A stretch of 64,000 nt of DNA from Argyresthia goedartella. Its lineage: Eukaryota; Arthropoda; Insecta; Lepidoptera; Argyresthiidae. Location of the stretch: NCBI GenBank assembly GCA_949825045.1, contig OX463809.1, positions 399,501 through 463,500 of the forward strand. The letters run 5' to 3'. The notes beneath the pieces are model-generated. The model searched no databases and was not told the origin of the DNA. It worked only from the letters and a program-made list of their open reading frames with translations. Both the position numbers and the translations under genes were made by a program. Of this stretch, positions 10,817-20,999 are shown piece after piece (positions within the stretch are counted from its first letter, which is position 1; every line of letters begins with the position of its first letter).

Positions 10817-11503
10817 GTAAGTAAATTTTCCTATGAAAATAATATAAAAATAAAAAAATCCGGATCTGTTGAGACTGAAATCTGTGATCTACGAGCTCGA
10901 GAAACTGAATTACGCAACACTTCAGTAGATTGTACACAAATTACTATCATTCGACAGTGCTCACCACCACCATCTCAATCAAGACAACTCAACAAGGTAG
11001 ATGAAGGTCACCATCCACACTCACCAGGTTATACCATAACAACACGTTTGACAAACAGAAATCCAACATGGTCTTCAACAGCAACGCCTACTTATGAAAG
11101 GAGTCTTGTCTTGTCATTAACCTTGAATTGGTTCAAAGTTAATAATTTATTGTTAAAAGCTGGTAAAACCAAGTATATCAAATTCTCACTTCCAAATGTC
11201 AGGCAAGTTGAGACCAGTTTAGTGTTAGACAATAGCACGTTAGAATTAGTAAATGATACGAAGTTTCTTGGAATAACCATTGATAGCAAATTGCAGTGGG
11301 GACCCCACATAGATAAATTGGCTGGTAAATTAAGTTCTGCGGCTTACGCTGTTAGGAACAGACAAAGCACGGATGTGGCTACATCTAGGCTAGTATATTT
11401 TAGTTACTTTCATAGTGTGATGTCCTATGGTATCTTGTTGTGGGGGAAAGCAGCGGATATTCAAACTATTTTTATCGATCTATTCGAGCAATTAATAATT
11501 TAA
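10817..11503 (+). pseudogene. open frame joining unknown sequence to LINE B RT
   Basis: The frame is open without interruption from about 10820 to 11503. From about 11097 it is the LINE B reverse transcriptase C-terminal half (LTLNWFKVNNLLL, FLGITIDSKLQWGPH, YFHSVMSYGILLWG), nearly identical to 63331-63690. The 90 or so codons upstream (containing ETEICDLRARETELRN and CSPPPSQSRQ) do not match the RT and could be part of a LINE ORF1 or chance. The end is damaged: relative to 63690, bases near 11480 are lost and the remaining RT continues in another frame at 11585-11860. No in-frame ATG starts it. Confidence 0.5.
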
Positions 11504-12126
11504 AACGAACAGACTCCTTAAGAGAGCTTTTTAAAAAAAATTGACATACTAACAGTAGCTAGTTAATTTATTTTCGAAAATATAATGTTTGTACGCAAGA
11601 ACCTTACAACATTTTCCAAACTTAGCGATAGCTGTAATGTTAACCTAAGAAATAATCACAGACTATGTGCGCCCCGATTTAGACTCGCGAAGGTGGGCAA
11701 TTCTTTCAAGGGTCAGTGCATTCTCTACTGTAATAAGATACCTCTGGAGATTTTGAAATTGCCATTTGAGCAATTTAAAAAGCATGGAAAAGCGACTTTG
11801 TCGAAAAAGGGATATTTCAATGTTCAAGATTACTTAAATGACAGGACTGTATGGGGTTAATCTGGCTCAAAACAGACCTTGCTGTTAATAGTTTTGTAAT
11901 TATTTATTCCTAAATTATACAATTAAATTTTTCATATTTGTATTAGTTAAGCCCAGCCTATTTTTAAAAGAGATCTAAAATCAATCTGTGGGAGTTTCTA
12001 CACCCTTCTTCTCCCACAGTGGTCCAATGTAGAGAAGAGGCAAAACATGACGTTTGCTAAGTATATGTAAATATCTACAGTAATAAAGTACTTTGACTTT
12101 GACTTTGACTTTGACTTTGACTTTGA
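11097..12126 (+). mobile_element. LINE B, 5'-truncated copy with TTTGAC tail
   Basis: This contains the RT C-terminus to the stop at 11858-11860 (KKGYFNVQDYLND), a 3' UTR with a CTTCTCCCACAGTGGTCC block, and a terminal array of about six ACTTTG units at 12092-12125. The same order occurs at 34353-34787. Tandem-repeat tails are typical of CR1-like LINEs. Confidence 0.85.
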
Positions 12127-12587
12127 GTGAACATAAAGGTATACGGCAAATGCTTCGATTACTGATGTATTCAAAATCGAAGACTATTACCGTGGAACTT
12201 TTGTTTTAGCGTTTTATGTACATTTTAGTAAGTTAAGGTACATCCAAATCAAATATAATCTGTTTTTCTGAAATTCTGTAATACCCAATTTCATAGTTCA
12301 ATACAAAGGGAACGCTCGAAAATATAACACTTTTGCATTATTCAAAAATCAATCAGTTAGTGCACAAGCGCCAAGACGCCACCTATGAACGCGGGAAGTC
12401 TCAGGTAACAACGCGCGTAATTTTAAACGAAGATTTTAATATGTAGTTACCGCTTAATGTTGTGTGAATGATATGTATAGTTTTTTTACATTACCACACT
12501 TGCTCTAAACATGTTAAGACGTTGTCCAATTTTCGATATTAGACCTTAAACTCGAAACCAAAATACCACGGTGTTAGGCATTTTAAT
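12127..12587. other. non-coding host sequence with ATTACCGTGG motifs
   Basis: No gene. Contains CTATTACCGTGG (about 12185) and ATACCACGGTG (about 12563), the same motif seen on the other side of the BEL/Pao element at 18690-19870, so both sides are probably one older sequence split by the insertion. Confidence 0.4.
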
Positions 12588-12592
12588 GGTTT

Positions 12593-12809
12593 TGTTCGGC
12601 CTTGTTGGATTGTTTTTGGGGAATTGAAACAAGATGTTAACGTTGTGGGTTTTATTTTGCGACTAAAATGGCAAATACAAATTTTGACAACTAAAAAATT
12701 GCACAGATTAAATAGGATCGAGGCATAGATTGATCGTTATCGGTTTTCTTAGTGCTGCCAACTTAAAATAATCGGAACTTTCATCTCAAATGATATTAAT
12801 GCGTGAACA
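12593..12809 (-). repeat. 3' LTR of BEL/Pao element 1
   Basis: 217 bp, TGTTCGGCC at the plus-strand left end and GCGTGAACA at the right. Matches 18464-18680 apart from five substitutions. A purine-rich stretch just inside the element (minus strand, 12810-12821, GATGGGCGGAA) is the likely polypurine tract. Confidence 0.95.
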
Positions 12810-13461
12810 TTCCGCCCATCAAGAGCAGTATGATCTTACTACCGCCCACCATGACAGTATAGGATAACAAACAAGATTTATATAATACTAAGGCAGCACT
12901 ACAAGTAAACTTCTTCAAAAAATACAATTTAAACAAAGGAAGCAATTAGACAATATAACATAACCACTATGTTATATAGACTTTAAAAATAAGACTTAAG
13001 GATAGATCATATCACAAAGTTACAAAAAATAAGATCGATAATTGAGATCCAAGGATTAAACTTAAACTAAGCAATTTTAAAGACAACATTGGTCTGAAAA
13101 TTAAACTTACATTACACATTTCAAAACTAAGTCTTGTATGTTACACATCAGTGCAGATATCACATCTAAGGAATGAATAAACTTTACAGAGACCATAAAT
13201 TCAAACAAAAAAAATATAACACTTAAGTCATAGCAATAGAGTACACAAACTTAACCTTATCACTACATATTTGGTGAACTTTGGCAATACCTTCTTGCAC
13301 ATAGTTACTTGAGAACAGTAATACTGATATGTTCACACTTACATAAAGAACAAAAAAATTGGTAACCTTATACCTACACAAATTTTGTAACAGTATACAG
13401 AATTACTAATCTGAAACAAACATTATCTATACCTGGACGGATAAATTCACAATATTTAATA

Positions 13462-16400
13462 CTAATTAGCTACAGGCAGCATAATCAGTTTGGATACAGG
13501 TCTGACAAGTTTGGCATTTTTACATTTTAATGTCACTACTCTTGTGACATTATCTGGACCAGGGTGTTTCTCCTCTATTAAACCGAATAACCATTTTGAG
13601 GGTGGGAGATCATCCTCCTTGATAAGAACAACGTCACCTACCTTTGGTTCAGGAGTGATTTTCGTCCATTTGTACCTCTGATAGAGTGTCGTCAGATACT
13701 CATGCGACTACTTGCGCCAAAACTGTTGCATCAGTTTTTGAGTCAGCTGCCATCTGTGTAATGGGCTGATTACACAATCTTCATAGCTGCGATCTGGAGC
13801 TGTAACCAGGGCCTCGCCAACTAGAAAGTGAGCTGGAGTGAGAGGATTAGCATCGATTTGATTTGAGGGTAACTGGTACATGGGTCGTGAATTAAGACAA
13901 GCCTCGATTTGTACTAAGACTGTGGACAGTTCTTCGAAAGTGAGAGTGGTGCCATCTAGGACACGTTTCATGTGATATTTTGTCGAAGCAACGCCACGTT
14001 CCCACAAGCCTCCAAAATTGGGAGCCCGGGGTGGAATTAAGTGCCACTCGGTACCATCATTCTAAGGCTAAGGCTAAGAAGTCGCGGAGGCTAAGGCCTC
14101 CGCGACTTCTTTTATGACGCATGACTCTCCCTGCTGGAAGAGTACACGTAGCTCTTTTGCAGCTCCAACGAAATTACTCCCGTTGTCACTCCAAATCTCT
14201 CTACAGGGTCCGCGTCGCGCAACAAATCGCCTGAATGCAGCTAAGAATCCCTCAGTGGTAAGTGAACTTACAGCTTCTAGGTGGATACAGCGTGTCACCA
14301 TACAAATAAATAATGCGATATAGCGCTTGTAGCTTTTACACCCCCTACCCTTGGACATTCTCAGATTAATTGGGCCGGCGTAGCCCACCCCACTGCGAGT
14401 AAACGCGCGAGCGACTGTAACCCTAGAACTGGGCAAATCTGCCATAAAAGGTTGATTTTTGGTTGATTTGTATGTGATACATTTAACACACTTGGATAAA
14501 ATCTGTCTTATTAAGCCCTTAGCGTTCACAATCAAATATTTAGACCTCACATAATTAAGGGTTAGCTGGGGACCGCCGTGTAGTGTCTTGACGTGGGCAT
14601 CACTGATTATTAACCTTGAAAGGTGATGGTCACGCGGCATTATAATAGGATGCTTAACGTTATAAGGAAGATCGCTTTGTTCGATTCGTCCTCGAGTTCT
14701 CATGATACCTTCGTCGTCCAAGAATGGACATAAAGACAAAATACTGCTTTTCCGCGGTATTGGCTTGGAATTTGTCAGCTGACTTAACTCTCGGGGGAAT
14801 GCTGACCCTTGAATTGCCTTGATGCCTATCACTAAAGCGTTATCCAACTCCTTTGCAGTTAGATATGGAGGAAGAGAGTCGCGTTGTATTTTTCTAACAA
14901 ATCTGAGACAATATGCTACAACCCTAATCATTCTCGTCAATGATGAATATTTAGTCCAGGCACAGAACTCCTCTGATTGCTCAGGGGTGGGTAAAGCCGT
15001 GGACAAATGTACCTTAATGGGCTTAGCTTCGAGTTTAGTGGATTGATGCTCTACTATTGGATGGATATACCCTAGCTCATGTAGCCACGCTGGACCGTGG
15101 ACCCACAGTTCCAGCTGGTTAAAATCACGGGGACTCACGCCACGTGAAGCCGCGTCGGCTGGATTGTTACTCGATTCCACATGAGCCCATTGGTCGTTGT
15201 TGAGTATGGATAATATCTCAGCAACGCGATTAGCAACAAATGTTGTCCATCGGTTTGGCTGGCCTTGAAGCCACGCCAGGACGATAGTTGAATCTGTCCA
15301 TGCTCGACAACGGGATATTGGGATGGATAAGATTGTGGCTACTTCAGCCATCAATTTAGCTAAGAGCACCGCACCACAGAGCTCTAAGCGTGGTATGGAT
15401 AGCTGCTTCACCGGTGACACTTTTGTTCGGGCTGCTAGCAAACTGACAGAAATGTTACCTGAATTATCCACTACTCGTAAGTATACGACGGCTGCGAAGG
15501 CGTCGTTGGATGCATCGGAAAACCCGTGTATCGAGACGTCTGGAGTATCCTGTCTCACGCCAATCCACCTGGGTATGACGAACTCGTTCAGGGCTGGTAG
15601 CTCCTCTCGGAACTGGTTCCACTCCTCTAGCAGACCGGGATGGCTGGATGAAATGTCTTGATCCCAGGTGACACCTGAAAGCCAAAGTTTCTGCATGAAT
15701 ATCTTAGCTCGGATGATGACAGGCGCAATCCATCCGAGTGGATCAAAGAGACGGGAGATGTCGGATAGAATGGTTCGCTTGGTTATAGGTGTTCGCTGTG
15801 GAGGCATGTTTACTCTATAGTGAAATGAGTCGCTTTGATAATTCCAGGATAGACCTAAAATTCGAATGATGTCATCCATCTTAATGACTCTTTCAGTGCT
15901 GGCGACGGGATTTGGATAAATAGCTTTCATTAGCCTTTGACTATTGCTAGTCCACTTTTGTAATTCGAATCCCGCCTTGCCTAGTAAGCTGACTGTTTGG
16001 GAATGGATTTTTAAGGCCTCATCTTCATTCTCACAATCACTCATAAAGTCGTCCATATAAAAATCTGACAGTACCCTATCTGCAGCCAGTGGATAGTCTT
16101 TCCCTTCATCTATGGCAACTTGTTGCAAAGTCTTGACTGCAAGATAGGGAGCTGATGAGACTCCGAACGTTACTCGCAACATCCTGCAGTCCCTTACCCT
16201 TTCATTTGAATTTTCGCGCCACAGCAAGCGTTGAAAATCAGTGTGTTCGTGGGCGACCTTGACCTGTCTATACATTTTTATTATGACTGCTACGAAACAG
16301 ATTGGATGAACACGCCATTTCAGAATGATGTGACGTAGTTCTGGTTGCAGTCTAGGACCCACCAACAGATCATCATTGAGAGATCTGCCGTTAGTACCTT

Positions 16401-17043
16401 TGCAAGAAGCGTCGAATACAATGCGAACTTTCGACGTGGTTTTATCTTCACGCACTACTGAGTGGTGAGGCAAGTAGACGCAGCCGGGTTTGTTCACCTC
16501 CTGCTGGTCATGGATAAGCTCCATATGATTCATGGATACATACTCGTTCATTACTTTAGAGTACTCCTGCTTCAGGAGTGGATTTTTATCAAGCCTTTTC
16601 TCTAAAAGGTGGAATCTCCGCAAAGCCACATTCCGTGAATCACCATATTGACAAGACGGATCCTTTTCAAGAAACGGCAGACTGACAACATAGCGACCAG
16701 TGCTGTCCCTAGTTGTAGTGGATGCATAGTGACCCTCGCAAGCCTGGTCTTCCTTAGACAGGAAAGTGCGGGGCTGGTCAGTCTCAACTTCCCAAAATTT
16801 GCGTAACATATCATTCATAGAGTTGTCTAGAATATGGGTGGTAATAATATTATCAGAGTAGTTACTTACTTGCACTCTTCCTGACAGGATCCAGCCCAGC
16901 AAGGTATTCTGAGCCATCAAGGTGCCCAGTGGATGTCGCACAATACCATCTGTCAGGATCTGCCCGTAGACTTCAGCACCCAGCAACATGTCTACATTGC
17001 TCGGTGTGCCGTAACCTGGATCTGCTAAAACCAACTCTGACAA
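13462..17043 (-). pseudogene. BEL/Pao pol: RT, RNase H, integrase (broken)
   Basis: The 989-codon frame 17043-14074 holds, in order, the end of the protease/linker region, RT (QRLLWR about residue 272, YMDD at 329-332), RNase H (GFSDAS about 510, TDST about 583) and integrase (His/Cys zinc motif H817, H822, C852, C855; WSDNG at 953). The same frame continues past stops at 14074 and 13708 to a final TAG at 13462, giving the integrase end and the DUF5641-type C-terminal domain (KVGDVVLIKEDDLP). Two catalytic positions look lost: the motif A Asp expected before KMYRQ is Val (about 253), and the first integrase Asp before YAGP is Gly (about 887). RT and integrase would copy and insert the element. 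Confidence 0.9.
14062..14111. repeat. palindromic insertion disrupting integrase
   Basis: A TAAGGC hexamer is repeated at 14062-14078. A perfect 16-bp inverted repeat (14076-14091 and 14096-14111, arm AAGAAGTCGCGGAGGC) has a 4-nt loop. In pol it falls between EVAEALA and NDGTEWHL, which should be adjacent, and adds three TAG codons. This looks like a local template-switch event. Confidence 0.75.
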
Positions 17044-17053
17044 TTCTGGCCAA

Positions 17054-18280
17054 TCATTTACCTATCTGCGAAGGGAGAGTGGAGGTCAGTCGACTCAACA
17101 CATAGGCCTGGATAAAACTACTATAAGAACTTGAAATGGACTGTAATCGGAATTTGACCATGTATTTTATCGACATAGAGGATTTGTCTCCTCCCAACCC
17201 AGAAACGCTACCATATACTGGTAGTTTATGAAGCTGCAGCAGTTGTACTGCATGCTCGGTGATAAATGAGGCTTGTGATCCCTGGTCCAGTAATGCCTTG
17301 AATTTATAACAATTTGTCTTATTTTCTACTTTAACTAAAGCAGTGGCTAACATTACCTCGCTTGATGACATTACTGATCCCTTAGAGAAATGAGTAGCAA
17401 TAGCTTTTTCTTCTCCCTGCTCCGAGTCGCTGTGGATGCCTTCGCGCCGATCACCTGCCACTGCATGGCCAGGCTGCGCCGAAGGTGGATGAATGTTGTC
17501 TGGATGCAGCAGGGAGTGATGGCGTCGGCCACAACGCCTACATGATGTGTGTCGCTTGCACTGTGTCGCTGAATGATTTGCTCCAAAGCAGTTGAAACAT
17601 AATCGCTTGTCTTTAACGAAGTCCCGTCGACTCTGTGTACTCTCCTGGTTGAACCGCTTGCATTGATACATCAGGTGGGCTTCAGAACAGAATTGGCAGG
17701 ATACTGATGCGTTGGTGACACTGAAAACCTTTGTTGAGCGAGCTTCCTTCACTTCTCTGGTTGCTTCTCTTTTAGCCTGCGGCTCCAAGAATTCCAATGC
17801 TCGGAATCTCGACTCCAAGAATGAAGAGAATTCCTTGTAACTTGGCAGTGTATCAGAATAGTCGCTTATCTTTTGTTCCCATTGTTTTCTGGATTCTTGG
17901 TCAAGCTTCTGGGTGACCAAGTGGATAACAAGAATGTCCCATGATGAGATGTCCACACCCATGTTGGTAAGAGCGTTCAAACAATCACTGGTAGTGTCTA
18001 AAATTTGTTTAACTCCATTTGATGATTCAGTTGACAATGCCTTCTGGCTCACTAATCTGCTGAGGATACAGGATGCGATGTAACGTTTGTTGTCGTACCT
18101 CTTCTTTAGCTGTGTCCAACACTGTTCATAGTTAGAATCTGTGATAGGTATGTGCCTCAGCAATTTTTCTGCCTCCCCAGACAGATGGCTTTTCAGATAA
18201 TGTAGCTTTTGAACATTAGCTAAAGATGGATTATTATGGATTAGTGATTCGAACAAGTCGTGAAATGTAGGCCATTCCAA
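17054..18280 (-). pseudogene. BEL/Pao gag-protease, N-terminally truncated
   Basis: The 408-codon frame begins EWPTFHDLFESLIHNN, the middle of a Pao-type gag (DUF1759 region). Upstream in frame only about 25 more residues (LPVFTGRYLEWP) are open before a TAA, so the gag N-terminus seems deleted. Zinc knuckles are at about 195-207 (CQFC..H....C) and 228-241 (CFNC....H....C), followed by CRRC..HH. The aspartic protease site is LLDQGSQ at about 331, in place of the more usual D-S-G. The frame ends at 17054 while the linked sequence DWPELSELVLADP continues in another frame, so a 1-nt frameshift separates it from pol. Gag would form the particle and protease would process it. Confidence 0.85.
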
Positions 18281-18445
18281 GTAACGTCCCGTAAAGACAG
18301 GCAGGCAAGATAGTGGATTTTCAACGTATTTTATAGAAGTTCGTACTTAATAACACAGTGATTGCACTCGCGAGTCGACGGTGTGATAACGACACTGATT
18401 TATATTTGCTAACAATCCGTATTAACTTTCATTTCTTGATTTGTA

Positions 18446-18463
18446 CCCGGTTCGTTTGGACCA
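18446..18463 (-). other. primer binding site of BEL/Pao element 1
   Basis: Directly after the 5' LTR on the minus strand lies TGGTCCAAACGAACCGGG, starting with the TGG that pairs to the CCA end of a tRNA. I cannot name the tRNA. Confidence 0.65.
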
Positions 18464-18680
18464 TGTTCGGCCTTGTTGGATTGTTTTTGGAGAATTGAAA
18501 CAAGATGTTAACGTTGTGGGTTTTATTTTGCGACTAAAATGGCGAATACAAATTTTGACAACTAAAAAATTGCACAGATTAAATAGGATCTAGGCATAGA
18601 TTGATCGTTATCGGTTTTCTTAGAGCTGCCAACTTAAAGTAATCGGAACTTTCATCTCAAATGATATTAATGCGTGAACA
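18464..18680 (-). repeat. 5' LTR of BEL/Pao element 1
   Basis: 217 bp, TG...CA ends, followed by target duplication GGTTT at 18681-18685. It would carry the element's promoter on the minus strand. Confidence 0.95.
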
Positions 18681-18685
18681 GGTTT

Positions 18686-19880
18686 AGCTCAATACCGCGT
18701 AACAAACGGTAATAAGCAAAATTCAGTATCCTAGTTATTCGGCTACAGCTTGTAGTATAATATCTTTTCTAACAAGTTGTGAATGTCTTTTAAATAATGT
18801 TGAATAAACTTAAAACTTTAAACACTTTAAAAAACTATTTCCGTGGTATGTTTTGGGCTCGGAAAATCTTATTATTTCATGAATAATATTGAGAGAAAAG
18901 CTCGGTTTCATGGAAAGGTGAAAAAGGTGGTAAATTTGCAAAGGTCTAATATGCAGTTATTTTGTGTTACTGTTTACTTGAGTCTTACATATATTGACCG
19001 ATACCCTATTGTCTTTGGACTAAGCTTCTAGCTATATTTATGTGTTGACAATAAGAAACAATAAGAACATAAAACTTTCTATTACCGTGGTAATAAATTT
19101 CTGTACATCGGTAATAGGCTTTACGAGCTTCATTCACCGTGGTAGTGCCTTGGTGAAAAGAGCGTCATAGAACCTATTACCGAGGTAAATCATCCCGAAT
19201 TTAGGGTTACATGATGTTATATAATATAATACATTTGTGGCACTACTGTCCATGATGATTATGACAGGTAATATTTTCCACTTAATATGTTATATTTTAT
19301 AATAAAAAAACTTATAGTCAGCTAATTCAATGTGACCCTGGGGATTAGAAGTTTTTGAAAGTTAATATATAAAGAAATACCTCATGAAGAGACTATTTTG
19401 AGTTTGTAAGGTAGATTATTTTTATAGTTTTTGAGAGATAATTCCTTTATTTAGATTAGTTACTGAGTTAAAATTCAAATGTTTTATTTTTCTTCCTTTT
19501 AATAACAAATAACCCAGATATCTTAGCTTTGAAGGTTACAATTTATTAATACTTACTTATATTTTCAAAATATGATTTGTACGGTACCACGACATTTTCT
19601 ATTTCACACCCACAGTATTAGCATACGAAAATCGCAGTTATAGGCCCAAACATTTTCCTTACCACAGTAACAGTGCAAATCGACTTGGCTTTAAAATATA
19701 TTTTTTGTATTTTAAGGCTTTCTAAAAGAAATAAGGTGAAGGAAGAAATATCAAATATAATGTCTATTCCTACCAAGAAAAATATATTCAGTCTGGTATA
19801 ATGCATACAAATGCTTATTTTTTCTCCAAATATTCAATGTTTCCAAGACCCACGGTAATAGCCTTGGCTACCTTATACTT
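18686..19880. other. host sequence with recurrent ATTACCGTGGTAAT motifs, no gene
   Basis: No credible gene. Motifs related to CTATTACCGTGGTAATA occur at about 18700, 18836, 19080, 19108, 19136, 19178 and 19850 in both orientations. Otherwise AT-rich. Confidence 0.45.
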
Positions 19881-19883
19881 AGA

Positions 19884-20261
19884 ATGTGTGGCCCGTTCAC
19901 CACTGACTCATCCAGCGAAAACCAGCAACTTCCAGCGCAGTGTATATCAACAATCACCAGAAGTAGGCCTGCCTCATCGACCAGCCCTGCCGTGGCCTGT
20001 ATTGCTCCTGCATTCGAACTAGAAGATAAAGAACATATTAGATATATTTTCTCTGCTAGGATAGGGCTAGGCTTGGGTTCGATGATACTGGATGAATGTT
20101 TGAATCACCGGGTAATTAACATCTGTATACCCGGGGCTTCATACACACAACTACTACAATTAATTTTGAATCGTTGTTTTAGGAAATGCAGTAGAATTAT
20201 TTTGTTTGTGTGTGATTACAAAGGCTTTCAACAAGTAGAACTAATAAGCTTTTTACATTAA
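19884..20261 (+). pseudogene. LINE ORF1 fragment, SGNH-like region
   Basis: The frame contains GLGLGSMILDE, then CIPGASYTQLLQLILN and SRIILFVCDYKG. This matches in order the LINE A ORF1 segment at 53990-54180 (LGKNMGLQL, CMPGATYSQILNKVLS, TLIILIGRREN). It is a related but diverged ORF1 piece directly followed by a LINE 3' UTR. The N-terminal coiled-coil part and the endonuclease/RT ORF are absent. Confidence 0.6.
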
Positions 20262-20401
20262 TTAGGGTTACATATTACACTATATAAGTATTAGGGAAAT
20301 CACGTTTTATGCTGTACGCAGGTCTAGCCCTGCTCCACAATATACCCATCTCACTCATACTTGGTTTGCTGGAAGAGATTTCTCTTTAAATATAAGCTCC
20401 C
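20262..20401 (+). repeat. LINE 3' UTR, left piece (continues at 25027)
   Basis: Contains TTGGTTTGCTGGAAGAGATT and ATATAAGCTCCC, matching the LINE C-type 3' UTR at 36455. It is cut by the second BEL/Pao element; the rest (CTATGTACGC ... AATAAAGAATTATGAATT) resumes at 25027-25085. Confidence 0.7.
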
Positions 20402-20968
20402 TAATTAAATTCCACGCCTCAACCGAACGGGTGTGGAATCTTGGCAGGGTTGTTTTTCACCAGGAATGTCACAAGTAGTACTGACCTTGACGCCGTGGAC
20501 CGGAATTCGAAAGCTCAATTCGAGGCAGGAATACGGGATGAGGAACACCAGGGGGGTGAGGGGAGTCGAATCTTACTCTCGTCGCAGCCCGATGCTGTCG
20601 CCGCTTGCCGACACAAAGGGTCACTGTCCGAAACGCGACGAATTGATCCCCGAATCACTTCAACCTTTCACAACACGAAGCACTCACTCCGATGACGTGA
20701 AATCTACTTATTTCCCGACGATTGTTCCGTGATGATTATTACAATTAACATTCCGACCAGGCCCCGAAACCTGTGTTAGACAATTATTACAAAAAACATA
20801 CAGCCAAGGCCCGAATGCCTGACGCAGCCATTTTCCATGTGCAAAAAGTAACCTCTAACTCGTCATCTCGTTTCTATACAAGTGACAGCTAGCTAGTTCC
20901 GTTCCAATCACTCGCGGTCCGAGTCGCGCAACAAAAAAAGGTGCGTTCCGAAGCATAAATATTAAACA
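20402..20968 (-). repeat. 3' LTR of BEL/Pao element 2
   Basis: Left end TAATTAAATTCC (TG expected, changed to TA), right end ATATTAAACA. Near-identical to 24452-25026; lacks an 8-bp CGTGCTGC-like block at about 20603. Confidence 0.92.
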
Positions 20969-20999
20969 GTCACCCGCCCGGACAGGCCCGAACCTGTCC

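Larger units (their letters stand above)
12593..18680 (-). mobile_element. BEL/Pao LTR retrotransposon 1, complete but inactive
   Basis: Two 217-bp LTRs (12593-12809 and 18464-18680) start TG, end CA and differ at 5 positions by my count (about 2.3 percent). The 5-bp target duplication GGTTT is perfect at 12588-12592 and 18681-18685. On the minus strand the order is 5' LTR, primer binding site, gag-protease, RT, RNase H, integrase, 3' LTR, as in BEL/Pao. Lesions: missing gag N-terminus, a frameshift between protease and RT (17043-17054), substitutions in RT and integrase catalytic residues, a palindromic insertion at 14062-14111 and a stop at 13708. Confidence 0.95.

Noticed and set aside
17043..17054. 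Programmed ribosomal frameshift between gag-protease and pol
   Set aside because: No slippery heptamer or pseudoknot was seen; BEL/Pao elements usually have one ORF, so a mutation is simpler.
20433..20732. Protein-coding frames also found at 24483-24790
   Set aside because: They recur only because they lie in the two LTRs of BEL/Pao element 2.
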